Shown: piece by piece, positions 16,120 to 25,680 of the stretch
Numbering within the stretch: position 1 is the stretch's first letter
Layout: each line of letters begins with the position of its first letter
From: Candidatus Cybelea palsarum
GTDB taxonomy: Bacteria; Vulcanimicrobiota; Vulcanimicrobiia; Vulcanimicrobiales; Vulcanimicrobiaceae
Length of the DNA: 50,194 nucleotides
Direction: 5' to 3'
Assembly: GCA_003166915.1 (NCBI GenBank)
Contig: PMUK01000047.1
Location: 1 to 50,194, forward strand
Translations under genes and position numbers: made by a program
Notes under the pieces: generated by a model
Database searches by the model: none
What the model saw: the letters and a program-made list of their open reading frames with translations, nothing else
Told to the model about the DNA's origin: nothing

Positions 16120-17412
16120 ATGAGGTTGGCCGCATCGCTCGCGTTGATCGCGCTTCTCTCGTCGGGCTGCGCTGGCGGTCGCCAGCACCGCGGCCACCGT
16201 TTGGCATCGCCGGGTCCGGCCGCGGTTCCAACTTCGGCGGCGGCGCCGGTGACCGTCCACCCGACGGTGCAGATCGCGGGCATCGTCGCGCCGTATCAGA
16301 ACGTTTCGATTTCGAGCTCGCTCTCGGAGCCCACCGATTCGGTATCGGTCATCGAAGGGGACATCGTTCGGAACGGCCAGGTGCTGGCGGTTCTCGATAC
16401 GACCGACTTGCGGGCGAGTCTCGAGGCGGCGCAACGCAGCGCCGCCTCCGACGACGCTCGCGTCTCGCAGACCCAATATCAAGCGCAGCTCAATATCGGG
16501 CAGGGTAGCGATCAAGTTCGTAATGCGCGGGCGACGGTGCTTCAGGCGCAGCAGACGCTCAAACTCGATCAGGTGAACCTCCAACGATATCAAACGCTCT
16601 TGGACAGCGGTTACGTCTCGCAGCAGCAAGTCGACCAGCAGCGCACGACCGTGCGCAACGATCAACAGCAGGTACTCTCGGCGCAAGCCAGCCTGCAGTC
16701 GGCGGTCCTCAACTCGAACGTCAACGGAAACTATCAGCAAGGGCTCCAAGCCGCCAACGTCGCGTCGGCGCAGGCCGATGCCGCCTCGGCGCACGCGCAG
16801 GCCGACCAAATCCAAGCGTCGATCGACAAGGCACTCGTTACCTCGCCGGTCGAAGGCGTCGTGGTCAATCGCAATCTCAATCCCGGTGAGTATCCGGGCT
16901 CGCGAACGATCTTCACCGTGCAACAGCTCGACCCGGTCTATGCCGAGCTCAACGCTTCGTCCGAAGACGTCTTCCGAATCCGGCGCGGCGCCGCCGTCTC
17001 GGTTGCCGTGGCCGGCGTCAACACGAGCAGCTACCACGGACGAATCAACGCCGTCCTGGGCCAAGTTTCACCCGGCTCGACGAACTTCACCGTTGAAGCG
17101 ATCCTGGCAAATCCCGGATATCGGTTGAAGTCGGGAATGGCGGTGACCGGAACGATCGACCTTCCCGTCGTCACCGGCATCGGAGTCCCCACGACGGCCT
17201 TCTTGGACGATTCGCACGACAGCGTCATGGCCGTCAACGCCGACGGGACTGCGAAGGTCGCGAAGGTCGAAGAGCGCGGGAGCGACGGAAAGACCTCGGT
17301 CATCACAGGTATCGCGCAGGGAACCAAGGTGATCTCCAACGGACAGCTCGGGATTACGGCGGGCCAACAGGTCGGGGGCCAAAGCCCCGCGCCGCAAAGC
17401 CCCGCGCCTTAA
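16120..17412 (+). CDS. RND efflux periplasmic adaptor lipoprotein (HlyD/AcrA family)
   Basis: A 430-residue membrane-fusion protein. It begins MRLAASLALIALLSSGC, a lipoprotein signal with the lipid-accepting Cys at residue 17. A lipoyl half-motif (VIEGDIVRNGQVLAVLDT) precedes a long Gln/Ala-rich alpha-hairpin (about residues 110-240, including QQVDQQRTTVRNDQQQ). The second lipoyl half (ALVTSPVEGVVVNRNLNPGEY) and beta-barrel domains follow. It links the inner-membrane pump to an outer-membrane channel. The long same-frame reading upstream is a shadow of the OPT gene; GTG at 16111 is an alternative start. It is 14 nt before the first RND pump gene. No TolC-like channel is in the window. Confidence 0.94.
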   Translation: MRLAASLALIALLSSGCAGGRQHRGHRLASPGPAAVPTSAAAPVTVHPTVQIAGIVAPYQNVSISSSLSEPTDSVSVIEGDIVRNGQVLAVLDTTDLRASLEAAQRSAASDDARVSQTQYQAQLNIGQGSDQVRNARATVLQAQQTLKLDQVNLQRYQTLLDSGYVSQQQVDQQRTTVRNDQQQVLSAQASLQSAVLNSNVNGNYQQGLQAANVASAQADAASAHAQADQIQASIDKALVTSPVEGVVVNRNLNPGEYPGSRTIFTVQQLDPVYAELNASSEDVFRIRRGAAVSVAVAGVNTSSYHGRINAVLGQVSPGSTNFTVEAILANPGYRLKSGMAVTGTIDLPVVTGIGVPTTAFLDDSHDSVMAVNADGTAKVAKVEERGSDGKTSVITGIAQGTKVISNGQLGITAGQQVGGQSPAPQSPAP

Positions 17413-17426
17413 GCTGTAACGATCCT

Positions 17427-20400
17427 ATGTGGCCGACCCGTCTCTTCGTTTTGCGGCCGGCGCTGGTCTTCGTAAGCCTGGCGTTGATCGGCGTCGCCGG
17501 CGCCATCGCGCTGATGACGATCGTGCAGCAGCAGTTTCCCAACATCGACTTTCCGACCATTACCGTGCGCGCGAGTTATCCGGGTGGTTCGACGACGGAA
17601 ATTCGCGACGCGGTGGTCCGTCCGATCGAAGATGCAATCGCCGGCGCTCCTGACCTCGACCACATCAACACGACCGTTCAACAAGGTCAAGCGACGATCT
17701 CTGCCGTCTTCTCGCTCAACTCGAACAAGACGACCGATCTGGTTCAAGTGCAACGTCGGCTTCTCGTGGCGCAATCACAGCTTCCCAGCGACATGCCCGC
17801 GCCTACCGTTGGCACGTTCGATCCAGCCGAAGCAACGATCTTGACGATCGGGGTGAGCTCCGGGTCGCTGGCAGCCGGCAATCTTTCGGCAATCGTGACG
17901 AACAACATCGTTCCCGATCTCGAACAAGTCGACGGCGTCTCGAACGTCAACGTGGGTGGATCGGTGACACCGGCGATCGAGGTCGCGGTCAATCCCAACC
18001 TACTCGCGTCCTCGGGATTGACGCTCAACGACATCGTCAGCACGATCTCGCAGAACAATCTGCGAGAGCCGGGCGGCATTGCCTATCTCCCGAATCACGA
18101 AACGACGATCGACGTGCGCGGTGACGTTAGCAATGCCGCAACGGTCGCGGATCTGCCGGTCTTTGCCTCTTCGCCGTTTACCTCGACCTTCGGCAACGCG
18201 TCGTATAACGAGCCGGCGCTTCCGGGTTCTCCGGGGGCGCCCATTAGCTCGTCGAGCAGCTCCTCGGCGGCCGCTGCCGGCACGATCGCGGTGCCGTCAC
18301 CGGCGGTGCAATCCGGCGCCGCACCGGCCGTATCGGCAGCAGCCGCGCCGGCAACCGCCGTAACGCCGGCGCCGAACGCTTCGATCTCGCCGATGCCGTC
18401 GGCGTCGGCCTCCGCTTCGGCGTCGCCGCTACCGGCGGCGACGCCGCCGAATCTCGCCGCGAGCATCATCGCGCGCACCGGCGCAACTACGGCGCCGAGC
18501 GCCGCGCCAGCGCAAACGCAGAGTACGACGAGCGCTTCCTCAACCGGCTCGGGTGGCTATGCGGGGCCGGCGCTCTCGAGTCTGAACCCGTGGAGCGCCT
18601 CGGCTCGGATTATTCGCATCGCCGACGTCGCCGCCGTGAGCGATTCCTTCGAGCCGCAGAGACAGTACAGCTACGTCGGGACGGTGCCGACGATTTCGCT
18701 CAGCATCCAGAAAGCGACCGGCGCAAGCGAAGTGACGGCGGCGCAGAATGTGTTGCGCGCGCTTCCGGCCATTGAGCGGACCTACCCCGCGATCGACTTT
18801 CGCATCCTCAACAATCAAGCCGCCTACACGAAAGAGCAGATCTGGGGAGTCTTCCGCACCCTGATCCAAGCGATCCTGATCACGGCCGTCGTCATGCTCT
18901 TCTTCCTGCGGTCGTGGCGGAACGCAATCGTCGTACTCATATCGATTCCGGCCTCGTTGTGCGTGACGCTGGCCGCGATGAAGGTCGTCAACTTCACGAT
19001 CGATACCGTGTCGCTGCTGGCGATGACCCTGATTATCGGAATTCTCGTCGACGATTCGATCGTCGTGCTCGAAAACGTGGAACGGCATTATGAAAACGGC
19101 GAGGCGCCGAAAGAAGCCGCCATCAAGGGCCGCACGCAGATCGGCCCGGCGGCCGTCGTCATCACGCTGGTCGACGTCGTGGTCTTTCTCCCGATCGCGT
19201 TCCTTCCCGGAACCGTCGGAAGATTTTTGTCGGAGTTCGCGCTCGTCGTGGTGGTCGCGACCTTGACCTCGCTCTGCATTTCGTTCACCATCACGCCGGC
19301 GCTCGCGGGAAACTGGTCGCTGCTTTCGCACTGGAAGGCGCCAAAGCCGATCGCACGGTTCGCCGCCGGCTTCGAGAACTTGCGCCAATGGTATGCGCGC
19401 CGCGCGCTTCCGTGGGCGCTGCGCCGCCCCGTGGCGGTCGCCGCGGTCTCCGGCGCGGCGGTGGTTTTCGCGCTGCTCCTCGTCCCGCTGGGCGCGGTCG
19501 GCTTTGAGTTCATGCCGCCGGTCGATCGCGGCGAAGTCTTCGTGCAAGCGACCTATCCGACGGGTACGCCGCTGACAACGGTCAATACGGCGATTGCGGC
19601 GATGGCCGCACGCTTCGCAAAACTCCCCGACGTTGAGTCGCAAACGGCGCTCGCGGGCGGGACGCAGTCGAACTTCGGCGGACTACTCGCGCAGGGATCG
19701 GTCGGGCAGGTCCACGTTTTCTTGAAGCCCAATCGGCGCCGCTCGACGGATTTTTGGGCGCCGGCACTCGGACGCATCGCGCAGCAGGTTGCACCGACCG
19801 CGCGAGTCGTCTCCATTCCGGCGACGGGCACCGGCGGCGGTAACGCACAGCCGATCGATTACCTTATTACGTCCACCGACGATCACCCCGAAGCCTATGA
19901 GCCCCAGGTAGCGCAAGCGCTGCGAGAGACTCCGGGAACGCTCAACGTCAACAGCTCCGCCGAGCAGTTGGCGCCGCAGATCGACATCGAATTCGATCGC
20001 GACCGCGCGCGCGTGCTGGGAATCAATATCGGACAGACGGCCGCCGCGATTCGCGCCGCATTCGGCGGGACGCTCGCGACCCAGTTCAACACCTCGCGCG
20101 GTACGAAATACGTGCAGGTGCTCTATCCACGCGACTTCCAGACCAGCATCGGGACCGTGAGCAGCATACCCATCCGCACGCTTGGCGGCTCGCTCGCGCA
20201 CGTGGGCGACGTCGCCCGCTACGTCGAGGATCCATCTGAACCGTTGATGACGCGCACCAACCGCGAGACCGTGATTCACGTGCAGGCGAATCTCGCTCCG
20301 GGAGCAACTCAGTCGATCGTTCAACGAAACTTTTTGCGGCGATTGGCGGCACTCAATTTGCCGTCGAGCGTTGCGGTGAGAGCGAATGTCGGCGGGCAGC

Positions 20401-20969
20401 AGCAGAATCTCTCGGATACGGTGCGCGGCATGAGCACCGCGTTGCTGCTCTCCTTTCTGCTCGTCTATCTGCTGATGGTTGCGCTATACGATAGCTATCG
20501 CTTGCCCTTCATCATCATGTTCGCCGTGCCGGTTGCCGCCGTCGGCGCCTTGACGTCGCTGGCGATCACGCATCAGGCGCTCAACCTTTACTCGCTGATC
20601 GGCACCGTGCTGCTCGTTGGGTTGGCGTCGAAGAATGGCATCCTGTTGGTCGATTTTGCCAATCACATGGTCGAGCGCGGAATGAGCCGCGCCGACGCGA
20701 TGGTGGAAGCGGCACGAGAACGATTCCGTCCGATCGTCATGACGACGTGCGCGATGATCGCCGGTATGACGCCCATCGCGTTGGCACTCGATCCCGGCGC
20801 CGCCCAGCGACAAGCCCTGGGCATCGTCGTGATCGGCGGTTTGATCAGTTCGCTTTTGCTGACGCTGCTGCTCGTGCCGGTGATGTTCATGTGGCTGGGA
20901 CCTAAGCCGCGCGGAACGACCGAGCCGGGCTCGGCGGCGATGCGGTATCCCGCGGCGGCGGGCGTTTAG
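17427..20969 (+). CDS. RND multidrug efflux pump subunit with long low-complexity insertion
   Basis: An AcrB/MdtB-like proton-driven pump of 1180 residues, about 130 longer than usual. Opening MWPTRLFVLRPALVFVSLAL is TM1; the porter domain begins VQQQFPNIDFPTITV. The proton-relay Asp pair is in GILVDDSIVVLENVERH (about 542-543) and the TM10 Lys in LASKNGILLVDFANHM. The extra length is a Ser/Ala/Pro/Thr-rich tract at about residues 248-388, inserted in the loop between the RGDVSNAATVADL and IIRIADVAAV strands, where AcrB has its docking subdomain. It is followed after 2 nt by a second RND gene, suggesting a heteromeric trimer as in MdtBC. Confidence 0.94.
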   Translation: MWPTRLFVLRPALVFVSLALIGVAGAIALMTIVQQQFPNIDFPTITVRASYPGGSTTEIRDAVVRPIEDAIAGAPDLDHINTTVQQGQATISAVFSLNSNKTTDLVQVQRRLLVAQSQLPSDMPAPTVGTFDPAEATILTIGVSSGSLAAGNLSAIVTNNIVPDLEQVDGVSNVNVGGSVTPAIEVAVNPNLLASSGLTLNDIVSTISQNNLREPGGIAYLPNHETTIDVRGDVSNAATVADLPVFASSPFTSTFGNASYNEPALPGSPGAPISSSSSSSAAAAGTIAVPSPAVQSGAAPAVSAAAAPATAVTPAPNASISPMPSASASASASPLPAATPPNLAASIIARTGATTAPSAAPAQTQSTTSASSTGSGGYAGPALSSLNPWSASARIIRIADVAAVSDSFEPQRQYSYVGTVPTISLSIQKATGASEVTAAQNVLRALPAIERTYPAIDFRILNNQAAYTKEQIWGVFRTLIQAILITAVVMLFFLRSWRNAIVVLISIPASLCVTLAAMKVVNFTIDTVSLLAMTLIIGILVDDSIVVLENVERHYENGEAPKEAAIKGRTQIGPAAVVITLVDVVVFLPIAFLPGTVGRFLSEFALVVVVATLTSLCISFTITPALAGNWSLLSHWKAPKPIARFAAGFENLRQWYARRALPWALRRPVAVAAVSGAAVVFALLLVPLGAVGFEFMPPVDRGEVFVQATYPTGTPLTTVNTAIAAMAARFAKLPDVESQTALAGGTQSNFGGLLAQGSVGQVHVFLKPNRRRSTDFWAPALGRIAQQVAPTARVVSIPATGTGGGNAQPIDYLITSTDDHPEAYEPQVAQALRETPGTLNVNSSAEQLAPQIDIEFDRDRARVLGINIGQTAAAIRAAFGGTLATQFNTSRGTKYVQVLYPRDFQTSIGTVSSIPIRTLGGSLAHVGDVARYVEDPSEPLMTRTNRETVIHVQANLAPGATQSIVQRNFLRRLAALNLPSSVAVRANVGGQQQNLSDTVRGMSTALLLSFLLVYLLMVALYDSYRLPFIIMFAVPVAAVGALTSLAITHQALNLYSLIGTVLLVGLASKNGILLVDFANHMVERGMSRADAMVEAARERFRPIVMTTCAMIAGMTPIALALDPGAAQRQALGIVVIGGLISSLLLTLLLVPVMFMWLGPKPRGTTEPGSAAMRYPAAAGV

Positions 20970-20971
20970 CC

Positions 20972-23900
20972 ATGTGGTTGACGCGGCTCTTCGTTCAAAG
21001 GCCGACGTTGGTCACGGTCTTTCTTGCGCTCGTCTTGCTCGCCGGCTCGATTGCGGGCGTCAACCTCGTCAAGCAGCAGCTTCCCAACTACGACGTTCCT
21101 TCGATTCAAGTGCTGCTCACCTATTCGGGCGCCTCCACGACGGAGATGCGCGACGCGATCGTGCGTCCGCTCGAGGATCAGATCGCGGGCGCTCCGGACT
21201 TGAGTTACATCGAAACGTCGATCGAGCCGGGCCAAGCCTCGATCGTTGCGGTCTTTTCGTTGACGTCCGATCAGAACACCGATCTCGTACAAGTTCAGGG
21301 GCGCGTTCAGAACTCGCTCCATCAGCTTCCCAGCGATCTGCCGACGCCGCAGATCTCGATTTACAACCCGAGCGAAGCCGTCGTCGTCTCGCTGGCCGCT
21401 TCGTCGGCAACGCTCTCGCTTGGCGACCTCTCGGCGATCGTTACCAATACCGTCGTTCCGGCCATCGAACAGGTCCCCGGGGTCTCGTACGTTCAGGAGA
21501 ACGGCGACGTGACCGCGTCGATCCAAGTCAACGTCAATCCGCGGGCGCTGCAATCCTCAGGCTTCACGCTTACCGACGTGATCAACGCCGTCGCGAATAA
21601 TAACGTTCGCGCTCCCGGCGACATCGTCTATCAGCGCAATCGCGAAACGAACCTCGACATTCGCGGCGACATCACCGCCGTGCCCTCCGTCGCAAATCTC
21701 CTGCTCGGCAACTCCACCACCGCTTCGGGCTCGTCCTCGACTGGGTCGCTCTACCCTTGGAGCGCCTCGCCTCGGCTTTACCGCGTGGGCGACGTGGCCG
21801 ACGTGCAGGATGCGTACGAGACGCAGCGCGTCTACGCGTACACCGGTGGAAAGCCGACCGTCGAGCTGGACGTGCAGAAGGCCGCCGGTGCGAGCGAAGT
21901 TACCGCTTCGAATGCGGTTCTTGCGGCGCTGCCGGCGCTGCGCGCGCAGTACCCGGACATCAACTTCTCGGTGCTCAGCGTACAGTCGATCTACACAAAA
22001 GAGCTGCTATCGGGCGTAACGCGGACGCTAATCGAAGGAATCATATTCACGGCGATCGTCATGCTCTTCTTCCTGCGCTCGTGGCGCAATGCCGTCGTGG
22101 TAATGATTTCGGTTCCGGCCTCGTTTCTCGTGACGCTGGCAGCGATGCGAGTGGCCGGATTTACGCTCGATACCGTTTCCTTGCTGGCGATGACGCTGAT
22201 GATCGGTATCCTGGTCGACGATTCGATCGTGGTACTCGAAAATATCGAGCGCCATCACGCCGAAGGGGAAGAGCCCCGCCTGGCCGCGATCAATGGATTG
22301 ACCCAAATCGGCGTGGCGACGATCGTGATCACCCTGGTCATCGTCGTCGTCTTTGCACCGATCTCGTTCTTGCCCGGTTCCGTCGGTCTTTTCTTGCGCG
22401 AGTTCGGCCTCGTGGTCACGGTCGCAACGCTGACCTCACTCTTCGTCTCGTTTGCCGTCACGCCGGCGCTGGCGGGACGCTGGGCGCTCTACTCTGCATG
22501 GAGGCCGTGGCTGATCGTCGACCGGTTCGGCCATGGATTCGATCGAGTGCGCGGCTGGTACACGCAGCGCGCACTCCCGTGGGGTCTCGAGCATCGCGCG
22601 TTGGTCGTATGGATCGCGTTCGGCAGCCTCGTCCTAGCGTTACTGCTCATTCCACTGGGAATTGTCGGCTTCGAGTACATGCCGCCGGTCGACCGCGGCG
22701 AGATCTTCGTGAACATCGGCTTCCCAACCGGAACGCCGCTGACGGCGACGCAGCAGGCCGTCCTGCGCGCGGAGGGCCTCGTCGACCGCGTCGCCGACAT
22801 GCAATCGGAGACGTCGATTGCCGGTGCCTATCAGGGCGAGGTGAGCGGCTATATCAACAACGGCGCCATCGCTCAGATTCATCTCTTTCTTAAAGACGGC
22901 CGGTCGCACTCGACATCCTATTGGGTTACGAACTTGCGATCGAGGATCGGCCGGCTCTTACCCGGCGCCAACGTCGTCGCGGTGCCGGCAACCGATCCGT
23001 CGGGCGGCATCGCGCAACCGATTGCGTACGTCGTTTCCAGCTTGACGGCCGATCCGGGGCCCGCCGCCGCTCGCGCGTACGCCGCACTCGCCGCAACGCC
23101 CGGTGCAATCGATGCAACGACGTCGCTGACCGACAACGCACCCCAGGTCGAGGTGGAGTTCGAACGCGGAAATGCGCGTGCACTCGATGCAAGCATCGGT
23201 ACGGCATCGACGGCCGTGCGCGCCGCCTTCGGCGGAGACACGGCCACGCAGTTCACCGGGCCGGAAGGCCTCAAAGACGTGCAGGTGATCTATCCCGAGA
23301 GCGATCTGGTCTCGCTGGGTCAGATTGCCGCGATTCCGATTCGCGCGAACAACGGGTCGATCGTCCGCGTCGGCGACATCACCAAGCTCGTGATGTCGCC
23401 TGCCCCGCCGTTGATCATGCGCATCAACCGGCGCAACGTCATGCTGATCGGAGCCAACGTCGCACCCGGCGCGATTCTGTCGAACGTACAGCGAAGTTTC
23501 GAAGGGCGCCTGCGCGCGCTCAATATCCCCAAGAACGTCACCGTCGCGCCGGTCGCGGGCGGCAATCAGCAGAACGTTCACGATACCGTCACGGAGATGG
23601 GGATCTCGCTGGCGCTATCGATCCTGCTCGTCTACTTGTTGATGGTCGCTCTGTACAACGGCTACGTGACGCCGTTCATCATCATGTTCACGGTGCCGGT
23701 CGCGGTCGTGGGCGCCCTGGGCGCCCTGGCGCTGACGCACCAGACGCTGAACCTATTCTCAATGATCGGAGCGATCTTGCTCGTCGGGCTGGTGGCGAAA
23801 AACGGAATCCTGCTCGTGGATTTCGCAAATCAGCTGCGAGAACGCGGGATGAGCAAGTTGGAAGCGATCGAAGAGAGCGCGCACGCAAGGTTCCGCCCGA

Positions 23901-24151
23901 TCGTGATGACGACCGTCGCGATGATCGCCGGCATGCTGCCGCTCGCGTTGGCGCTCGATCCCGGCTCGCAGGCCGAGCGGCCGCTTGGAATCGTGGTGAT
24001 CGGTGGTTTGTCGAGCTCGTTGATTCTGACGTTGATCTTGATACCGATTATGTATCTGCGCTTCGCTCCGCAGCACTTCCGGCCGCCGTCCCTTGACGGC
24101 GAGATGGATCCCAACCAGATCGAGCTGCCGATCGTCCCGGCGGAAAGCTAA
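20972..24151 (+). CDS. RND multidrug efflux pump subunit (second of tandem pair)
   Basis: An AcrB/MdtC-like pump of 1059 residues, clearly paralogous to the preceding gene (same MW.TRLFV.RP opening, same FFLRSWRNA motif after the first periplasmic loop). Proton-relay residues are intact: Asp pair in GILVDDSIVVLENIERH (about 416-417) and Lys in LVAKNGILLVDFANQL. The loop that carries the long tract in the first subunit is here only about 15 residues (STTASGSSSTGS). Two RND subunits with one adaptor is the arrangement of heteromeric pumps. The DUF5996 gene starts 5 nt after its stop. Confidence 0.95.
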   Translation: MWLTRLFVQRPTLVTVFLALVLLAGSIAGVNLVKQQLPNYDVPSIQVLLTYSGASTTEMRDAIVRPLEDQIAGAPDLSYIETSIEPGQASIVAVFSLTSDQNTDLVQVQGRVQNSLHQLPSDLPTPQISIYNPSEAVVVSLAASSATLSLGDLSAIVTNTVVPAIEQVPGVSYVQENGDVTASIQVNVNPRALQSSGFTLTDVINAVANNNVRAPGDIVYQRNRETNLDIRGDITAVPSVANLLLGNSTTASGSSSTGSLYPWSASPRLYRVGDVADVQDAYETQRVYAYTGGKPTVELDVQKAAGASEVTASNAVLAALPALRAQYPDINFSVLSVQSIYTKELLSGVTRTLIEGIIFTAIVMLFFLRSWRNAVVVMISVPASFLVTLAAMRVAGFTLDTVSLLAMTLMIGILVDDSIVVLENIERHHAEGEEPRLAAINGLTQIGVATIVITLVIVVVFAPISFLPGSVGLFLREFGLVVTVATLTSLFVSFAVTPALAGRWALYSAWRPWLIVDRFGHGFDRVRGWYTQRALPWGLEHRALVVWIAFGSLVLALLLIPLGIVGFEYMPPVDRGEIFVNIGFPTGTPLTATQQAVLRAEGLVDRVADMQSETSIAGAYQGEVSGYINNGAIAQIHLFLKDGRSHSTSYWVTNLRSRIGRLLPGANVVAVPATDPSGGIAQPIAYVVSSLTADPGPAAARAYAALAATPGAIDATTSLTDNAPQVEVEFERGNARALDASIGTASTAVRAAFGGDTATQFTGPEGLKDVQVIYPESDLVSLGQIAAIPIRANNGSIVRVGDITKLVMSPAPPLIMRINRRNVMLIGANVAPGAILSNVQRSFEGRLRALNIPKNVTVAPVAGGNQQNVHDTVTEMGISLALSILLVYLLMVALYNGYVTPFIIMFTVPVAVVGALGALALTHQTLNLFSMIGAILLVGLVAKNGILLVDFANQLRERGMSKLEAIEESAHARFRPIVMTTVAMIAGMLPLALALDPGSQAERPLGIVVIGGLSSSLILTLILIPIMYLRFAPQHFRPPSLDGEMDPNQIELPIVPAES

Positions 24152-24156
24152 TTTTC

Positions 24157-25089
24157 ATGGATCGTTGGCCCGCGCTCAAGTACGACGAGTGGAAGGACAC
24201 GCTTGCGACCCTGCACCTCTGGACGCAGATCGTCGGGAAAATCCGTCTCAAGCTGGAGCCGTTGGTCAACCATTGGTGGAACGTCGCGCTCTACGTTACG
24301 CCGCGCGGTCTGACGACGTCGGCGATGCCGTATTCCGGCGGCCGGTGGCTGTCGATCGACTTCGATTTTCTGGGGTCAAGCTTGCAGCTCCACGGTTGTG
24401 ACGGCGAAAGAGGCGGCTTTACCCTCGAGCCGATGTCCGTCGCGGAGTTCTATCGTCGCGTCATGGATGAGCTGCGAACGCTCGACTTCGACATCCGAAT
24501 CAACACGATGCCCAACGAAATCGCCGATGCGGTGCGCTTCGACGAAGATACGGTCCACGCGTCCTACGACAAGGCGTACGTCGAGCGCTTCTTCCGGGCG
24601 TTGCTCCAAGCCAACCGGCTCTGCAAGGAGTTTCGCGCGCCGTTTCTTGGTAAAGCGAGTCCGGTGCATTTCTTTTGGGGCAGCTTCGATCTGGCCGTCA
24701 CGCGTTTCTCGGGACGCGGCGCGCCGCCACATCCCGGCGGCATTCCGAATATGCCCGACTGGGTCACGCGCGAAGCCTACTCTCGCGAGGAGCATAGCGT
24801 CGGCTTTTGGCCCGGTGGACCGGGAATCGAGGCGTCGTTCTACGCGTACGCTTATCCAGAGCCGCCGGGCTTTGCGCAAGCGAACGTTGCGCCGCCGGGG
24901 TTTTGGATCGATCGGCTGCGAGAGTTCCTGCTTACGTACGAGAGCGTGCGCACGTCATCAGATCCGGATCGCACGGTTCTCGATTTCTTTGACTCGACAT
25001 ACGGGGCGGCAGCGAATCTCGCGAAATGGGATCGCGCGTCGCTGGAACGCCCGACGACCCGTTCATCTAGCGGTTCGGCGCCAAGCTAA
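24157..25089 (+). CDS. DUF5996 family protein
   Basis: A 310-residue soluble protein recognised by its opening WPALKYDEWKDTLATLHLWT, then KLEPLVNHWWNVALYVTPRGL, and the later SPVHFFWGSFDLAVTRFSGR and EAYSREEHSVGFWPG blocks, typical of DUF5996 proteins. Function is unknown. The many conserved Trp, His and Asp residues would suit an enzyme or ligand-binding role, but this is speculation. It is 5 nt after the second RND gene and so probably on the same transcript. The tail (after about residue 300) is low-complexity Ser/Thr and overlaps the remnant on the opposite strand. Confidence 0.85.
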   Translation: MDRWPALKYDEWKDTLATLHLWTQIVGKIRLKLEPLVNHWWNVALYVTPRGLTTSAMPYSGGRWLSIDFDFLGSSLQLHGCDGERGGFTLEPMSVAEFYRRVMDELRTLDFDIRINTMPNEIADAVRFDEDTVHASYDKAYVERFFRALLQANRLCKEFRAPFLGKASPVHFFWGSFDLAVTRFSGRGAPPHPGGIPNMPDWVTREAYSREEHSVGFWPGGPGIEASFYAYAYPEPPGFAQANVAPPGFWIDRLREFLLTYESVRTSSDPDRTVLDFFDSTYGAAANLAKWDRASLERPTTRSSSGSAPS

Positions 25090-25680
25090 CGGCAACGCCG
25101 TATCGGTTGTCGACGTCTCTTGAGACGGAGCCGATGGAGTTGCCGCCGGCGGGGTATTTCCAATAGAGCACGTTGTACGTCTGGGCTGCTACGATTTGGG
25201 TTCCTTGCTTTCTTAAATTATCGGGGAAACTCGCGATCCAAAATCGCGACTGATGCTGTTCGTTGCCGCTGAGGTACGTCGTGCCTTCATATGTGGCACG
25301 CCCGTCGTCCGCAATCCGGAAACGGACGATGTTGCCGTAATACAGAAGCGCCCAATACTTGCCGTCCCATTAAACGTTGTAGACACCGTCGGACTGCGAT
25401 CCACTGACGTAGAGGTCAAGGTGAATGAAAGTCGTCCTTCCCTTCGGCATGTAGGCCAGCGAAACGACCTGCTCGCCATCGTGCTTGTAGTCGCTGGCGA
25501 CGAGCATGTCGCCTCGAGTATTGTAGGTGCACGTCTGCGGGTTAGGGACGCCCCCGATCCTGAGAATTTCCGGCTTTCCCCTCGCGTTTTTGTAGATCGC
25601 GATGCCGCCCGCATTGCGCCGCCTCGATCGATCGCGATAAAGATGTTCGCATCCCCGAGGCGCCGTCGGCCCTTATCCGG
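25067..25680 (-). pseudogene. Remnant of a secreted/beta-propeller-like protein with nonsense and frameshift lesions
   Basis: On the minus strand one frame reads coherently for about 190 residues: NAGGIAIYKNARGKPEILRI, then TCTYNTRGDMLVASDYKHDG, then YNV-stop-WDGKYWALLYYGNI, RFWIASFPDNLRKQGTQIVA and finally VSLAPNR before TAG at 25067. A TAA at 25373-25371 interrupts it where the pattern suggests CAA (Gln). Further 5', DANIFIAIDR is in a different frame, implying a frameshift, and the 5' part is replaced by the neighbouring membrane-protein gene. The repeating GDMLVASD and WDGKYWALL style is that of secreted propeller-like proteins. It is probably inactive. This fills the stretch 25090-25672. 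Confidence 0.6.

Noticed and set aside
18540-19643. Long minus-strand reading opposite the first RND gene
   Set aside because: High Arg/Asp/Gln composition typical of antisense frames in GC-rich genes and no domain recognised.
25371-25373. Recoded stop codon (readthrough) in the secreted-protein remnant
   Set aside because: A frameshift and missing 5' end accompany the TAA, so ordinary gene decay explains it better.
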